A stretch of DNA of 64,000 nucleotides from Streptomyces chrestomyceticus JCM 4735 (GCF_003865135.1 NZ_BHZC01000001.1:6696001-6760000), one strand, 5' to 3'; shown: positions 52,779 to 62,214, counted from the first letter of the stretch. Translations and numbers: made by a program. Notes: generated from the sequence alone by a model not told the origin.

Positions 52779-53750
52779 TCAGAGCGCATACGGATCCGCG
52801 TGCACGGCGTCGTTCAGATGCTTGAGGGTGTCGCGGAGCCGTGAGGGTGCTTTCGCCGAGGTGAGCCCGTTCTGTACGGCTTCGTCCAGCAGTCGCAAGG
52901 TCCGTGCGGACGCAGTCTCGCCGACGGTGGGCACTATCCCGAGTGCCAGCTCTTCCGCGTCCCGCCACGCGTGCAGATGCAGCAGGCAGTCCAGCAGCCG
53001 GGCCGGAGCCATGCCCCGGTGGCCGACCACGGGCCCGCCTCGTCGCTCCGCGGAGAGCTGGAGGAAGCGTACGGCGCCCGCGTGGTCGCCCGCGGTCTGG
53101 AGGGCGTGCCCGTGGTGTCCGTCGATCTCGTTCGGCATGATCCACCATGACCAGGCGGGGTCGTCCGCCCTGCCGTCGCACTCCAGCAGTGCGTGCGCCT
53201 TCTCGAACGTCCGGCTCGCCTCGGCCAGGGCGCCGCAGCCTGCGAGCCCCCTGGCCTCGCGCATCCGGAAGATCGCTTCGACGCGTGGGGACATGCGGTC
53301 CTGCTCGATGACCGAGCGCGCCACGGCCAGCTCCTCGCGGTGTCTGCCGAGCCAGCCGGCGTGCATCGCCATGTTCTGCAGGATGAGCAACTCGATCGAC
53401 CGGTCACCCGACAGCCTGGCCAGGAACAGCGCCTCCCGGTTGAAGCGGCGAGCGGCGTCATGCTGCTCGGCGTCGAAGAGGACCCAGCCGGCGACCTCGG
53501 CCAGCTCGCTCGCCGCCGCCCTGATGTCACGCTCGTACGTGCTGTCGTAGTCGCCGTCGCCCAGCCGCTTGTGCACGCTCTTGAAGGTGCGCGCCGCCAC
53601 CTCGGCGACGGGCATACCCGTCAACGCGTTGTCCAGAAAGATCAGCCGCTGTGACGCCTCACGGATGGTCTGGACGTACTCGGACCCGCGAGTTTCGTTC
53701 AGGCGCAACAGCGGCACGCGGTCATGACCGTCCTCGCGCAACTGCCTCAC
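52779..53750 (-). CDS. TPR-rich helical protein coupled to an XRE regulator
   Basis: A 323-residue all-helical protein starting at GTG 53750, which overlaps the stop of the XRE gene (GTGA). Repeats of about 35-40 residues are visible (AGWVLFDAEQHDAARRFNRE, LQNMAMHAGWLGRHREELAV, GHALQTAGDHAGAVRFLQLS). No enzymatic motif. Coupled translation implies it works with the regulator, perhaps as a sensor or anti-regulator. Confidence 0.7.
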   Translation of the reverse strand: MRQLREDGHDRVPLLRLNETRGSEYVQTIREASQRLIFLDNALTGMPVAEVAARTFKSVHKRLGDGDYDSTYERDIRAAASELAEVAGWVLFDAEQHDAARRFNREALFLARLSGDRSIELLILQNMAMHAGWLGRHREELAVARSVIEQDRMSPRVEAIFRMREARGLAGCGALAEASRTFEKAHALLECDGRADDPAWSWWIMPNEIDGHHGHALQTAGDHAGAVRFLQLSAERRGGPVVGHRGMAPARLLDCLLHLHAWRDAEELALGIVPTVGETASARTLRLLDEAVQNGLTSAKAPSRLRDTLKHLNDAVHADPYAL

Positions 53751-54721
53751 CGAGCCCTTTCCGCGTCCCGCAGCGCCGTCCGGTACTCGGCGGTCCAGTC
53801 GGCGTGACGTTGCTCGGTAGGGAGACCGCTCAGTCCTGCACGGAGATGGTCGGCCGCGATGCCGTACTCGGCCATGCCCAGGTGGGCCAGGCCGAGGGAC
53901 AGACGCTGGAAATCCGGGGTGAGCCAGTAAGCCGTGCCGGGCGGCTGTTCGCGGGCGGCATCCATGAGGCCCGCCGCCTCGCCGAGGAGGCGTTTGGCCG
54001 TCTCCCGGTCCCCGGTCTGCGCATATCCCTGGGCCGCCTGTGCCGCATCTCCCATACGCTGCGCGGCGTGGGCGCCCGGTGTGCGGTACGCGAACTCGAA
54101 CCACCGGGCGACGGCCGTCGGGCGCCCCTGGCGACGCGCTATGTAGCCCCGGAAGTTGAGCGCCTGGGCCGCGAGCGTCCCGTCCTCCGCTTCGTCAGCG
54201 AGGTCCATGGCGTCGTGCAGGTGTATCGATGCCTCGACGTGGTTCCCGGCCGACGCATGCAACCAGCCGGTGAACTGCACGTACTCCGCGACAACGCCGA
54301 GCAGCGCGTGGCGGTGCGGCCCACGGGCATCGCGCAGCAACTGCTTCACGGTGAGTAGCTGTACTTCGGTCGGGTGGATCAGCGGCGCCGCCCCGACGGC
54401 ATCGTCCAGCCGTCGTTGCGCGGCCAGCACCCCCGCCAGTGCGTCAACCGCTTGTCGGTCCAGTCTGGCCGGACGCGCGATGGCGCGGCTGATGCGTCCG
54501 CGGTCGTCCGGGGTCAGCGAGGCCGCGACAGTGACAAGGGCGCCCTCGGCGCCGAGCAGGTGGTCCAGCCGATCGACGAGGTGGGCCGAGGGGACCTGGC
54601 GGCCGTTCACCACTCTGTTCAAGTAGGCGGGGTCGTAACTGAGTCGGCGTGCCGCCTCGCGGATGGAAAGACCACGGGCTTTGAGGGCTCTGCGGAGCTG
54701 ATCTCCGAACTGTGCCGTCAC
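53747..54721 (-). CDS. XRE-family regulator with TPR domain
   Basis: A 324-residue protein from GTG 54721. Residues 5-60 form a Cro/CI helix-turn-helix (LRRALKARGLSIREAARRLS, then AYLNRVVNGRQVPS). The remainder is a TPR-like sensor region (LLGVVAEYVQFTGWLHASAG, QALNFRGYIARRQGRPTAV). It is divergent from the short protein and PIMT-like methyltransferase genes, with several GTCAC motifs in the 65-bp gap, so it probably controls both directions. Confidence 0.85.
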   Translation of the reverse strand: MTAQFGDQLRRALKARGLSIREAARRLSYDPAYLNRVVNGRQVPSAHLVDRLDHLLGAEGALVTVAASLTPDDRGRISRAIARPARLDRQAVDALAGVLAAQRRLDDAVGAAPLIHPTEVQLLTVKQLLRDARGPHRHALLGVVAEYVQFTGWLHASAGNHVEASIHLHDAMDLADEAEDGTLAAQALNFRGYIARRQGRPTAVARWFEFAYRTPGAHAAQRMGDAAQAAQGYAQTGDRETAKRLLGEAAGLMDAAREQPPGTAYWLTPDFQRLSLGLAHLGMAEYGIAADHLRAGLSGLPTEQRHADWTAEYRTALRDAERAR

Positions 54722-54760
54722 GAGTCACCGCCAAGTCATCACGTCACCACTTTCCGTGAC
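54717..54760. promoter_or_regulatory. Cluster of GTCAC half-sites in the XRE/PIMT divergent promoter
   Basis: GTCAC at 54717, 54724 and 54743, GTCAT at 54735 and inverted GTGAC at 54756 crowd 44 bp. GAGTCAC (54722-54728) and GTGACTC (54756-54762) form a spaced dyad. A candidate binding site for the XRE regulator. Confidence 0.5.
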
Positions 54761-54786
54761 TCAGGGTACGCCGGAACGATGGCCTC

Positions 54787-55101
54787 ATGAACGAACACCG
54801 AGGAACCCTCGACCGCCCCGTCCACCTGCTCGACCCCTTCGCCGGGGACATCAACCCCGCCCCCAGGGAAGGCTGCGCCCGCTGTGTCGCGGAGGGGGAG
54901 CGCCGTACCGGGGCGCGGGCCGCGGGGCTTGTCTTTGTGGCTGTGGAAGCGAGTCACGAGATCCGGCGGCACCCGCGGCACTGGCCCGCGATGAGCGGCA
55001 ACCCGCAGGACGACAGCGACAGCGGCAACAAGCACGGTGGCGGCGGCTCCGACGAGGGCGGCAACACGAATGACGGCCAGGGCCCGGCGGAGGGCCGGTG
55101 A
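54787..55101 (+). CDS. Short protein with Asp/Asn/Gly-rich tail, upstream of the intact PIMT-like gene
   Basis: A 104-residue product from ATG 54787. The first 65 residues contain LDPFAGDINPAP, CARCVAEGERRTGARA and EIRRHPRHWP, a CxxC-plus-EIRRHP pattern that I recall in uncharacterised small Streptomyces proteins near XRE regulators. The last 36 (from MSGNPQDD) are a tail of Asp, Asn, Ser and Gly, with DDSDSGN and TNDGQG, unlike the first part and free of Cys. The stop overlaps the methyltransferase start (GTGA). The tail could be a substrate for Asp modification; alternatively it is simply disordered. Confidence 0.7.
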   Translation: MNEHRGTLDRPVHLLDPFAGDINPAPREGCARCVAEGERRTGARAAGLVFVAVEASHEIRRHPRHWPAMSGNPQDDSDSGNKHGGGGSDEGGNTNDGQGPAEGR

Positions 55102-56267
55102 CCGTGCACGACGACATGGCGGCGGGCCCGGAAAGGCTCGCCGCTGTACTCATGGAAAAGGGCACGCTGACGAGTGACTGGCTGCCCGCGTACGAGGCCG
55201 TGCCGCGTCATCTGTTCGTGCCCGGGGTGATCTGGCCGGGGCGGGGCGGAATGAATCGGCAGGACGAGAGGGTGGTCCGTGATGAGGAGCCCGATATGTG
55301 GTGGGCGGCGGTTTATCGGGATGCGCCGATCACGACGCAGTGGGATGACGGGGCGTATGCCGGGGCCGGGAAGGGCAAGGTTCCCTCCAGTTCCAATTCC
55401 ATGCCGACGATGGTCTTTTCCATGCTGGACGCGTTGGGTGTGGAAAAGGGCCACCGGGTGTTGGAGATCGGCACGGGTACGGGCTGGAACGCGGCTCTGC
55501 TGTCGCACCGGGTCGGGGCAGAGAACGTCGTGACCGTGGAGGTGGACGAAGGCAGTGCCCGGGACGCGCGGCGGCGCCTGGAGGCGGCGGGGTTCGCGCC
55601 GGTCACCGTGGTGGGGGACGGGGCCGAGGGATGCGCCGGCAGGGGCCCGTACGACCGGGTGATCGCCACGTGTTCCGTCGGCAGCGTGCCCCGCCCGTGG
55701 ATCGCGCAGACGCGGTCGGGTGGTGTCATCGTCGCTCCCTGGGGGCCGGTTTACGGCGGTGAGGCGGTGGTCCGCCTCACGGTCTTCGGGGACGGTACGG
55801 CGGCGGGCCGGTTCGTGGGGTCGTCGGCGTTCATGCGGCTCCGCGCCCAACGCGTCGGACGTGAACACGTACGGGAATACCTCGGGGGCCGCGCGTGGCC
55901 GGCGGACGGAATGCGCAGTACGACTTCTCTTTCTCCGGAGGAAGTCGGGGACTGGCATGTCATGTTCGCCATCGGAGTGCAGATGCCGGACGCCTTTCCG
56001 TGGACGGAGCCGTACGCGGACGGTTCCTACACGCTGTGGCTCCGGGATACGGCAGTCACCTCATGGGCGACGGTCGACCACGTACCGGGACGCCGGGAAT
56101 TCGAGGTGTATCAGCACGGGCCCCGGAAATTGTGGGACGAGGTGGTCGTCGCGTACCGCTGGTGGGAGCGGCAGGGGCGGCCGGGGTTCGAGCGCTTCGG
56201 GATGACCGTGGACGGTGACGGCGAGCGGGTGTGGCTGGATTCGCCGGAGAGGCCGGTGCCCGGCTGA
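55098..56267 (+). CDS. PIMT-like O-methyltransferase with C-terminal extension, intact
   Basis: A 389-residue enzyme starting at GTG 55098. Residues 1-230 match protein-L-isoaspartyl O-methyltransferase: VPRHLFVPGVIW, PSSSNSMPTMVFSMLDAL, RVLEIGTGTGWNAALLSHRV, VVGDGAEG and YDRVIATCSV. Residues 230-389 are an extra domain (HVMFAIGVQMPDAFPW, YQHGPRKLWDEVVVAYRWW). Housekeeping PIMTs (about 210-240 residues) repair isoaspartate; versions with extra domains beside small genes instead modify precursor peptides, methylating Asp and forming aspartimide. It overlaps the short-protein gene. The C-terminal block Q-x-GPR-x-LWD is shared with the broken homologue at 13747-14882. Confidence 0.87.
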   Translation: MTVHDDMAAGPERLAAVLMEKGTLTSDWLPAYEAVPRHLFVPGVIWPGRGGMNRQDERVVRDEEPDMWWAAVYRDAPITTQWDDGAYAGAGKGKVPSSSNSMPTMVFSMLDALGVEKGHRVLEIGTGTGWNAALLSHRVGAENVVTVEVDEGSARDARRRLEAAGFAPVTVVGDGAEGCAGRGPYDRVIATCSVGSVPRPWIAQTRSGGVIVAPWGPVYGGEAVVRLTVFGDGTAAGRFVGSSAFMRLRAQRVGREHVREYLGGRAWPADGMRSTTSLSPEEVGDWHVMFAIGVQMPDAFPWTEPYADGSYTLWLRDTAVTSWATVDHVPGRREFEVYQHGPRKLWDEVVVAYRWWERQGRPGFERFGMTVDGDGERVWLDSPERPVPG

Positions 56268-56334
56268 CCGTGTATGGGTAGTCGGCAGTCGGCAGTGGGC
56301 GGTGGATCATGGGCGCGGCGTGTCGTACGGCACC

Positions 56335-57123
56335 CTACGGCACCTGCGGCTCCCCCTGCCAGAAGCGGAACAACTGCTGGCCGAAGTAGGTGTCCCAGTT
56401 GGTGATGCCGAGGGTGCGCAGGATGGCGTCCACCGCGTCGAAGAAGACGGCGTTGACGCCGGGGATCCACAGCAGGCCGAAGACGGCGATCAGGCCGAAG
56501 GGGGCGAAGGGCTCGACCTGACGGCGGATCCTGTACGAGAGCCAGGGCTCGATGACGCCGTAGCCGTCCAGGCCGGGGACCGGGACGAAGTTGAGGGTGG
56601 CGGCCGTGACCTGGAGGAGGGCCAGGAAGGCGAGGGCGAAGCGGAACTGCGAGGGGACGCCGTCCATGGCGCCCAGCCAGAAGGGGGCCGAGACGACGGC
56701 CGCGAAGAGGATGTTCGTGAGGGGGCCGGCCGCCGAGATCAGGCTGTGCCGCCAGCGGCCGCGGATACGGCCGCGTTCGATGAAGACCGCGCCGCCCGGC
56801 AGGCCGATGCCACCCATGATCACGAAGATCACCGGCAGCACGATGCTGAGCAGCGCGTGGGTGTACTTGAGCGGGTTGAGGGTGAGGTACCCCTTGGCGC
56901 CGATGGAGATGTCGCCGCTGTGCAGCGCGGTGCGGGCGTGCGCGTACTCGTGCAGGCAGAGGGAGACGATCCAGCCGGAGACCACGAAGAGGAAGACGGC
57001 GAAGCCGGGGCTCGCCGCGAGGCGTCCCGTCCAGACGGCCCATCCCGACACCGCCATGACGGCGACGAGCGCGAGGAAGACCGGGCTGACGCGGCGGTCG
57101 GCGCGCTGGGCTGATGTGGTCAT
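56335..57123 (-). CDS. Site-2-protease-like M50 membrane metalloprotease
   Basis: A 262-residue polytopic protein from ATG 57123 (AGGAG ten bases before). Zinc motifs HEYAH and NFVPVPGLDGYG identify the M50 family. About six hydrophobic segments are visible. M50 enzymes cleave membrane proteins; those of this short, PDZ-less type are poorly characterised. Confidence 0.9.
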   Translation of the reverse strand: MTTSAQRADRRVSPVFLALVAVMAVSGWAVWTGRLAASPGFAVFLFVVSGWIVSLCLHEYAHARTALHSGDISIGAKGYLTLNPLKYTHALLSIVLPVIFVIMGGIGLPGGAVFIERGRIRGRWRHSLISAAGPLTNILFAAVVSAPFWLGAMDGVPSQFRFALAFLALLQVTAATLNFVPVPGLDGYGVIEPWLSYRIRRQVEPFAPFGLIAVFGLLWIPGVNAVFFDAVDAILRTLGITNWDTYFGQQLFRFWQGEPQVP

Positions 57124-57290
57124 GGTGGGGTGCTCCTGGGTGGTGCCGGGGGCTGGGCGTGGGTGCGGGGGGATGGGCGGTGTCGGGGTGCGGTGCTGTT
57201 GCGGGGCAGCCATGACCGTATCTGCGGACGGGGCGGCCGTGCACGGAAAACGACGGGCGGCGGGCGGGAGGTTCCAGGCAGTCTGGGCCC

Positions 57291-57800
57291 ATGACGGATA
57301 CGGGCGCGGGCCGGACGGTGCGGGTGTTCCACCGCGGCTGGGAGATGGAGTGCTGCGGCACGCCGTTCTCGGTGGGGGACGAGGTCGCGTGGCCGCTGGT
57401 CTTCGAGAGCGTGCCGGAGGCGGACGTGGCGGTGTGGGCGGACTGCCTGGACGAGCGGGGGCTGCTGCGGACGGTCACGTTGCACGGCGGCGCGGCGGAC
57501 AAGAGGTCCGGCGCGTCCCGGATCGCGGGGCGGGTCCGGTCCATTCAGGTGGTGGTCGTGGGGTATCGGGGGGCCGAGCCGGTGCCGGGGGAGCGGTGGC
57601 TGCGGTCGGTCGAGCGGTGTCCGAAGTGGTTCGCGGATCCGGTTGAGGCGGACGGGGACGGGGGTGGTGCGGGTACGGGCACTGGTACGGACCTGGGCGC
57701 CGGGAAGCGTGGGGGCGGACGGGAGAGGCGGGGGTATCGCCGCGTCGAGTCCGGTGTCCTCGTCGAGCTGGACGTGACGTGCGCGGAGCGTGGCGCGTGA
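57291..57800 (+). CDS. DUF6578-type hypothetical protein
   Basis: A 169-residue cytoplasmic protein starting at ATG 57291, with no strong ribosome site. Conserved-looking segments: FHRGWEMECCGTPFSVGDEV and GRVRSIQVVVVGYRG. A Gly/Thr-rich insert (GDGGGAGTGTGTDLG) lies near residue 125. The stop overlaps the next gene (GTGA), suggesting coupling to the AfsR-like regulator. Confidence 0.75.
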   Translation: MTDTGAGRTVRVFHRGWEMECCGTPFSVGDEVAWPLVFESVPEADVAVWADCLDERGLLRTVTLHGGAADKRSGASRIAGRVRSIQVVVVGYRGAEPVPGERWLRSVERCPKWFADPVEADGDGGGAGTGTGTDLGAGKRGGGRERRGYRRVESGVLVELDVTCAERGA

Positions 57801-60800
57801 AGCCGCCGTCCGTGCAGGACAATGGGGCGGTGCGCTACGGAATCCTCGGTACGGCCCAGGCTCACCGGAGCGACGGTACGCCCGTCGCGCTCGGTGGCTC
57901 GCGCCTGCGCGCACTGCTCACGGCGCTCGCGCTGCGGCCCGGCCGGGCGCTCGCCGCCGACCTGCTGATCGCGGACGTGTGGGGGCCGGAGCCGCCCGCC
58001 GACGCGACCGGCGCGTTGCAGGCCCTGGTCGCGCGGCTGCGCCGGTCCGTGGGGCGGGACGCCATCGACTCCGTACACGGCGGGTACCGGCTGTGTGCCG
58101 ATCCGTCCGACGTGGATCTGCACCGTTTCGAGGAGCTCGCCGCCGAGGGGGCGCAGGCCCTGGCCGACGCCGATCCGGTCAAGGCCGCCGCGCTGCTCGA
58201 CGACGCCCTCGCGCTCTGGCGCGGCCCGGCGCTGGCCGACCTCCCGGAGGCGGCCGGCGAGGCGGCGCGCGCCGAGCGAGGCCACCTGGACGCCCGCCGT
58301 ACCCGGCTCGCCGCGGAGGTCGCCCTCGGACGCCCCGGCCAGGCGCTGCCCGGGCTGGCGGCCCTGTCCGCGGACCATCCGCTGGACGAGCCGCTCCAGG
58401 CCCTGCGTCTGCGCGCGCTGCGGGCCGCGGGCCGTACGGCGGAGGCGCTCGACGCGTACGCCTCGGTGCGGGCTGCCATCGTCGATCGCCTGGGAGTCGA
58501 GCCCGGCCTCGAACTGCGCAACCTGCATGGGGAGTTGCTGCGGGTGGACGCTGGTTCCGAGGGGCGGCCGGAGGTGGCGGAACCGGTGGTGCCGCCCTCG
58601 GGGAGCGGTGGTGGACGGTCCGGCGGACGGGGTACGGAGACGGCTGCGAGGCCGTCGGCGGGGGCGGTGCCCGTAACGGGGCCGGTGCCCGGCCGGGCAA
58701 CCTGCGGTCGCGGCCGACCTCCTTCGTGGGCCGGGAGGACGACCTGGCCGCGATCCGCGCCGACCTGGCCGCCCACCGCCTGGTGACCCTGCTGGGACCC
58801 GGCGGTGCCGGCAAGACGCGGCTCTCGCAGGAGAGCGCCGAGGCAGCGGCGGCCGCGGCGCCGGACGCCTGGACGGACGGGGTGTGGTTCGCGGAGCTGG
58901 CGCCCGTGGACGACCCGCAGACCGTTCCGGAAGCGGTGCTCACCGCTCTCGGGGCGCGCGAGACCGTGCTGCGCGGCACCACCGCCGAGGAACTGCGCGC
59001 CGCCTCCGACCGGTCGGCGTGCGACCCGATGGCCCAGCTCGCCGCGTTCTGCGAGAACCGGCGGATGCTGCTGGTCCTCGACAACTGCGAGCACGTGATC
59101 GGCGCCGCCGCCGAACTGGCCGACCGGCTGCTGGCCGAGTGCCCCGGTGTGACAGTGCTGGCCACCAGCCGGGAGCCGCTGGCCGTGCCGGGGGAGGCGG
59201 TGCGGCCGGTGGAGCCGCTGCCCGACCCGGTCGCGCTGCGGCTGCTGGCGGACCGGGGGGCCGCCGCACGGCCCGGGTTCCGTATCGAGGACGACCCGGC
59301 CGCCTGCGCCGAGATCTGCCGGCGCCTCGACGGGCTGCCGCTCGCCATCGAACTGGCCGCCGCCCGGCTGCGGTTGCTCGGACCGCGCCAGTTGGCCGAC
59401 CGGCTGGACGACCGGTTCCGGCTGCTGACCAGCGGGAGCCGCACCGTACTGCCCAGACAGCAGACGCTGCGCGCGGTGGTGGACTGGTCCTGGGACCTGC
59501 TCGACGACGCCGAGCGGGCCGTGCTGCGCCGGCTGTCGGTCTTCTCCGGCGGCTGCGATCTGGTCGTCGCGGAGGAGGTCTGCGGGGACGGGGCGGAGGG
59601 GGCGGCCGGGGCAGGCGTGCAGGTCGGGTCGGACGGGCAGGTCGGGTCGATCGGGCAGGTCGGGACGGGCGGGGCGGCGAGCCCCCGGACGTGGGTGGCG
59701 CCCCGTGACGTGGCCGTGCTGCTCGGTTCGCTGATCGACAAGTCGCTGGTGGTCGCGGCCCAGGACGGCGACGGGCGGATGCGCTACCGGCTGCTGGAGA
59801 CCGTCTCGGAGTACGCCGGCGAGCGCCTGGACGAGGCGGGGGAGCGGCCCGCGGTCGAACGGCGGCACCTGGTCGCCTACCGCGAACTCGCCCGTAACGC
59901 CGACCCGTTGCTGCGCGGCCCCGAGCAGTGCGCCTGGCTGGACCGGCTGGAGCTGGAGCACGACAACCTGCGTACCGCGCTGCGCCGGGCCGTCGCCGCC
60001 CACGACGAGCACGAGGCCCTGTGCCTCGTGCTCTCGCTCCAGTGGTTCTGGACGCTGCGCGACCACCGCGCCGACGCCCGCGCCTGGTCGGCCGCCGTGG
60101 CGGCCCTCGGACCCGACCCCTTCGCGCCGCCCGTCGAACCGGCGCCCGTCCTGCACGCCCGGCCCATCGACGCGCCGCCGCCGATGGACCCCGAGCAGCT
60201 CAAGGAGGCGCGCCGCGAGATCCGGCTGGTCAAGCTGGCCAGCGTCGAGAGCGACATCGAGGTGCTGCGCAAGCAGGAACGGCGGGACGAGCTGACCGGC
60301 ATCCTGGCCGCCTACCGCAGCGGCATGCCGCAGACCTGCAAGCTGCCGGGCGTGATGTGGTACTACGCGGTGCTGCTGACGGGCCGGTTCGACGACCTGG
60401 CGGAGATGACGGAGGACGCCGTACGCGCCTGCCGGGAGTACGGCTACGCATGGGAGCTGGCCTTCGTCCTCCAACTGCGTTCCAAGATCTTCAACGACCG
60501 GCCGGAGGGCCTGGCCAAGGCCCGCCGGGACGCCGACGAATCCCTGGAGATCTTCGTCAGGCTCGGGGACGCGTGGGGCGCGGCGGAGGCCATCGCGGGG
60601 CGCGGCGAGTCGCGCGAGGGGCGCGGCGAGTACGAGCTGGCCGCCGAGGACTACCGGGCGGCCGTCCGCTACGCCGAGGAGCTCGGGGCGCGCAGCCAGG
60701 TGCTGATGCTCCAGACCCGGCTGGGCAGCGTGCTGCTGGAGGCCGACGACGAGGCGACCGGCGAGCGGCTGCTGCACGAGGTGCTGGAGCTGGCGAAGGA

Positions 60801-61338
60801 GCAGAGCGGCGGCCGGGACGCGGTGTCGTTCGCCCATCTGACGCTCGCGATGCACCTGACGTGCGTCGGCCGGCTCCAGGAAGCGCGCGGTCACCTGGAG
60901 GAGGTGCGCAAGGCGTTCGGCCAGCGCGGACCGGAGCTGTTCAAGGGCGTGCTGGCCATGTCCCTGATCTCCCTGGACGTCGAGGAGGGGAAGTTCGCCC
61001 CCGACATGCTGACCGGAATCCGGTCGGCCATGGCGCTGTTCCGGGACGAACTGACGCAGATCGTCGCGCCCGACCTGCCGGTGTTCCAGTTCCTGACCGC
61101 GGCGCGGGCGGTGCTGGGCGTGCGGGGCGCGGCGGCCGGCGGCCCGGACGCGGCACGGCTGATCGGTGCGTACGACACGCTCCGCTCCGCCCAGCACCGG
61201 CCGCAGCGGATCGTCCGGAGGAACCGGGCGGCGGCCGAGGCGGAGACGCGCGCGGCGCTCGGCGACGACGCCGCCTACGACCGGGCGTACGCCGAAGGCG
61301 GCGGCCTCTCTCTCGAAGAGGCCACCGCCCTCATCTGA
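57797..61338 (+). pseudogene. AfsR/SARP-type regulator (BTAD plus NTPase), frameshifted between domains
   Basis: Two frames together encode about 1,180 residues. Frame one (from GTG 57797, or GTG 57830 at RYGILG) has the OmpR-like winged helix and BTAD domain (VWGPEPPADATGALQALVAR, GRTAEALDAYASVRAAI). After a Gly/Pro linker the frame breaks near 58690-58700. The second frame has TSFVGREDDLAAIRADL, the P-loop LLGPGGAGKTRL, Walker B MLLVLDNCEHV and a TPR region to 61338. Adding one G to the GGG run near 58695 joins them. SARP-NTPase regulators activate secondary-metabolite clusters. If the break is real, only the SARP-like half would still be made properly. The DrrAB-like exporter lies just downstream on the other strand. 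Confidence 0.85.
59620..59673 (+). repeat. 18-bp in-frame repeat in the AfsR-like gene
   Basis: Units at 59620, 59638 and 59656 share CAGGTCGGG and encode QVGSDG, QVGSIG and QVGTGG, in a loop between the NTPase and TPR regions. Confidence 0.75.
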
Positions 61339-61367
61339 CGCGAGCCGGGCGAAGGTGACGCGTCAGA
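61334..61367. terminator. Bidirectional hairpin between the AfsR-like and DrrB-like genes
   Basis: TCTGACGCG (61334-61342) pairs exactly with CGCGTCAGA (61359-61367), overlapping the stop of the plus-strand gene and ending five bases before the stop of the minus-strand gene. No T-run. Confidence 0.65.
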
Positions 61368-61371
61368 ATTC

Positions 61372-62214
61372 TCAGGTCTTCTTGCGGAACTTGTTCACCG
61401 CGAGGGGCGCGAAGACCAGGGTGATGCCGGCGGTCCAGGCCAGGGTGATCAGCACCGGCTGGGCGACCGCGCCCTGGCCGTTCATCAGGGCCCGGGCCGC
61501 GTCCGCCAGGTTCGACAGCGGGTTGATCTTGGTGAACGCCTCCATCCAGCCCGGCATCGTCGTGGGCGGGGCGAATATGGAGGAACCGAACTGCAGCGGC
61601 ATCAGCACCATGAAGCCCACGCCCTGCACCGCCTGCGGCGTCTTCATGGTCAGCCCGAGCAGCATGAAGATCCAGGTCAGCGAGGAGCCGAAGAGCAGCG
61701 CCAGGGCGACGGCCGCCAGCAGCTCCAGCGGGCCGGTCCGCAGGTCGAAACCGATCAGGAACGCCAGCGACAGCAGGATGACGGTGGAGACCAGCATCCG
61801 CCCGGACTCCACGAGCATCTTCGCCGTCAGCACCGAGGAGCGGGCGATCGGCATCGTGCGGAAGCGGTCCATCACCCCCTTGTTGAAGTCGTCGTTGACG
61901 CCGGAACCGACCGACATGGCGATGTTCAGACCGCCCATCGCCAGCAGGCCGGGGATGATGTAGTTCACGTACGCGGAACGGTCGCCGCCCAAGCTGCCGC
62001 CCATCGCGCCGCCGAAGACGTACACGAACAGCAGCGTGAAGACGATCGGCATCAACAGGGCGTCGAACATCGACTCCGGGTCGTTCTTGATCTGCATCGC
62101 GTTGCGGCGCACCAGGGCGCCCGTGTGACGCAGATGGGCCCGCAGGCCGATCCGGCCCTCGTCGGCACCCGGCCGCTGCGGCTTGCCCGGCGCCGCCACC
62201 GTCGCGGCACTCAT
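61372..62214 (-). CDS. ABC-2-type exporter permease (DrrB-like)
   Basis: A 280-residue permease with six membrane segments and the DrrB-family blocks RRNAMQIKNDPESMFDALLM, GVNDDFNKGVMDRFRTMPIA and PLSNLADAARALMNG. It starts at ATG 62214, overlapping the ATPase stop (ATGA). With the ATPase it forms a drug exporter of the daunorubicin-resistance type. Confidence 0.92.
   Translation of the reverse strand: MSAATVAAPGKPQRPGADEGRIGLRAHLRHTGALVRRNAMQIKNDPESMFDALLMPIVFTLLFVYVFGGAMGGSLGGDRSAYVNYIIPGLLAMGGLNIAMSVGSGVNDDFNKGVMDRFRTMPIARSSVLTAKMLVESGRMLVSTVILLSLAFLIGFDLRTGPLELLAAVALALLFGSSLTWIFMLLGLTMKTPQAVQGVGFMVLMPLQFGSSIFAPPTTMPGWMEAFTKINPLSNLADAARALMNGQGAVAQPVLITLAWTAGITLVFAPLAVNKFRKKT

Noticed and set aside
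57862..61197. 1,111-codon minus-strand open frame opposite the AfsR-like gene
   Set aside because: Antisense to BTAD, NTPase and TPR domains that are clearly coding on the plus strand.
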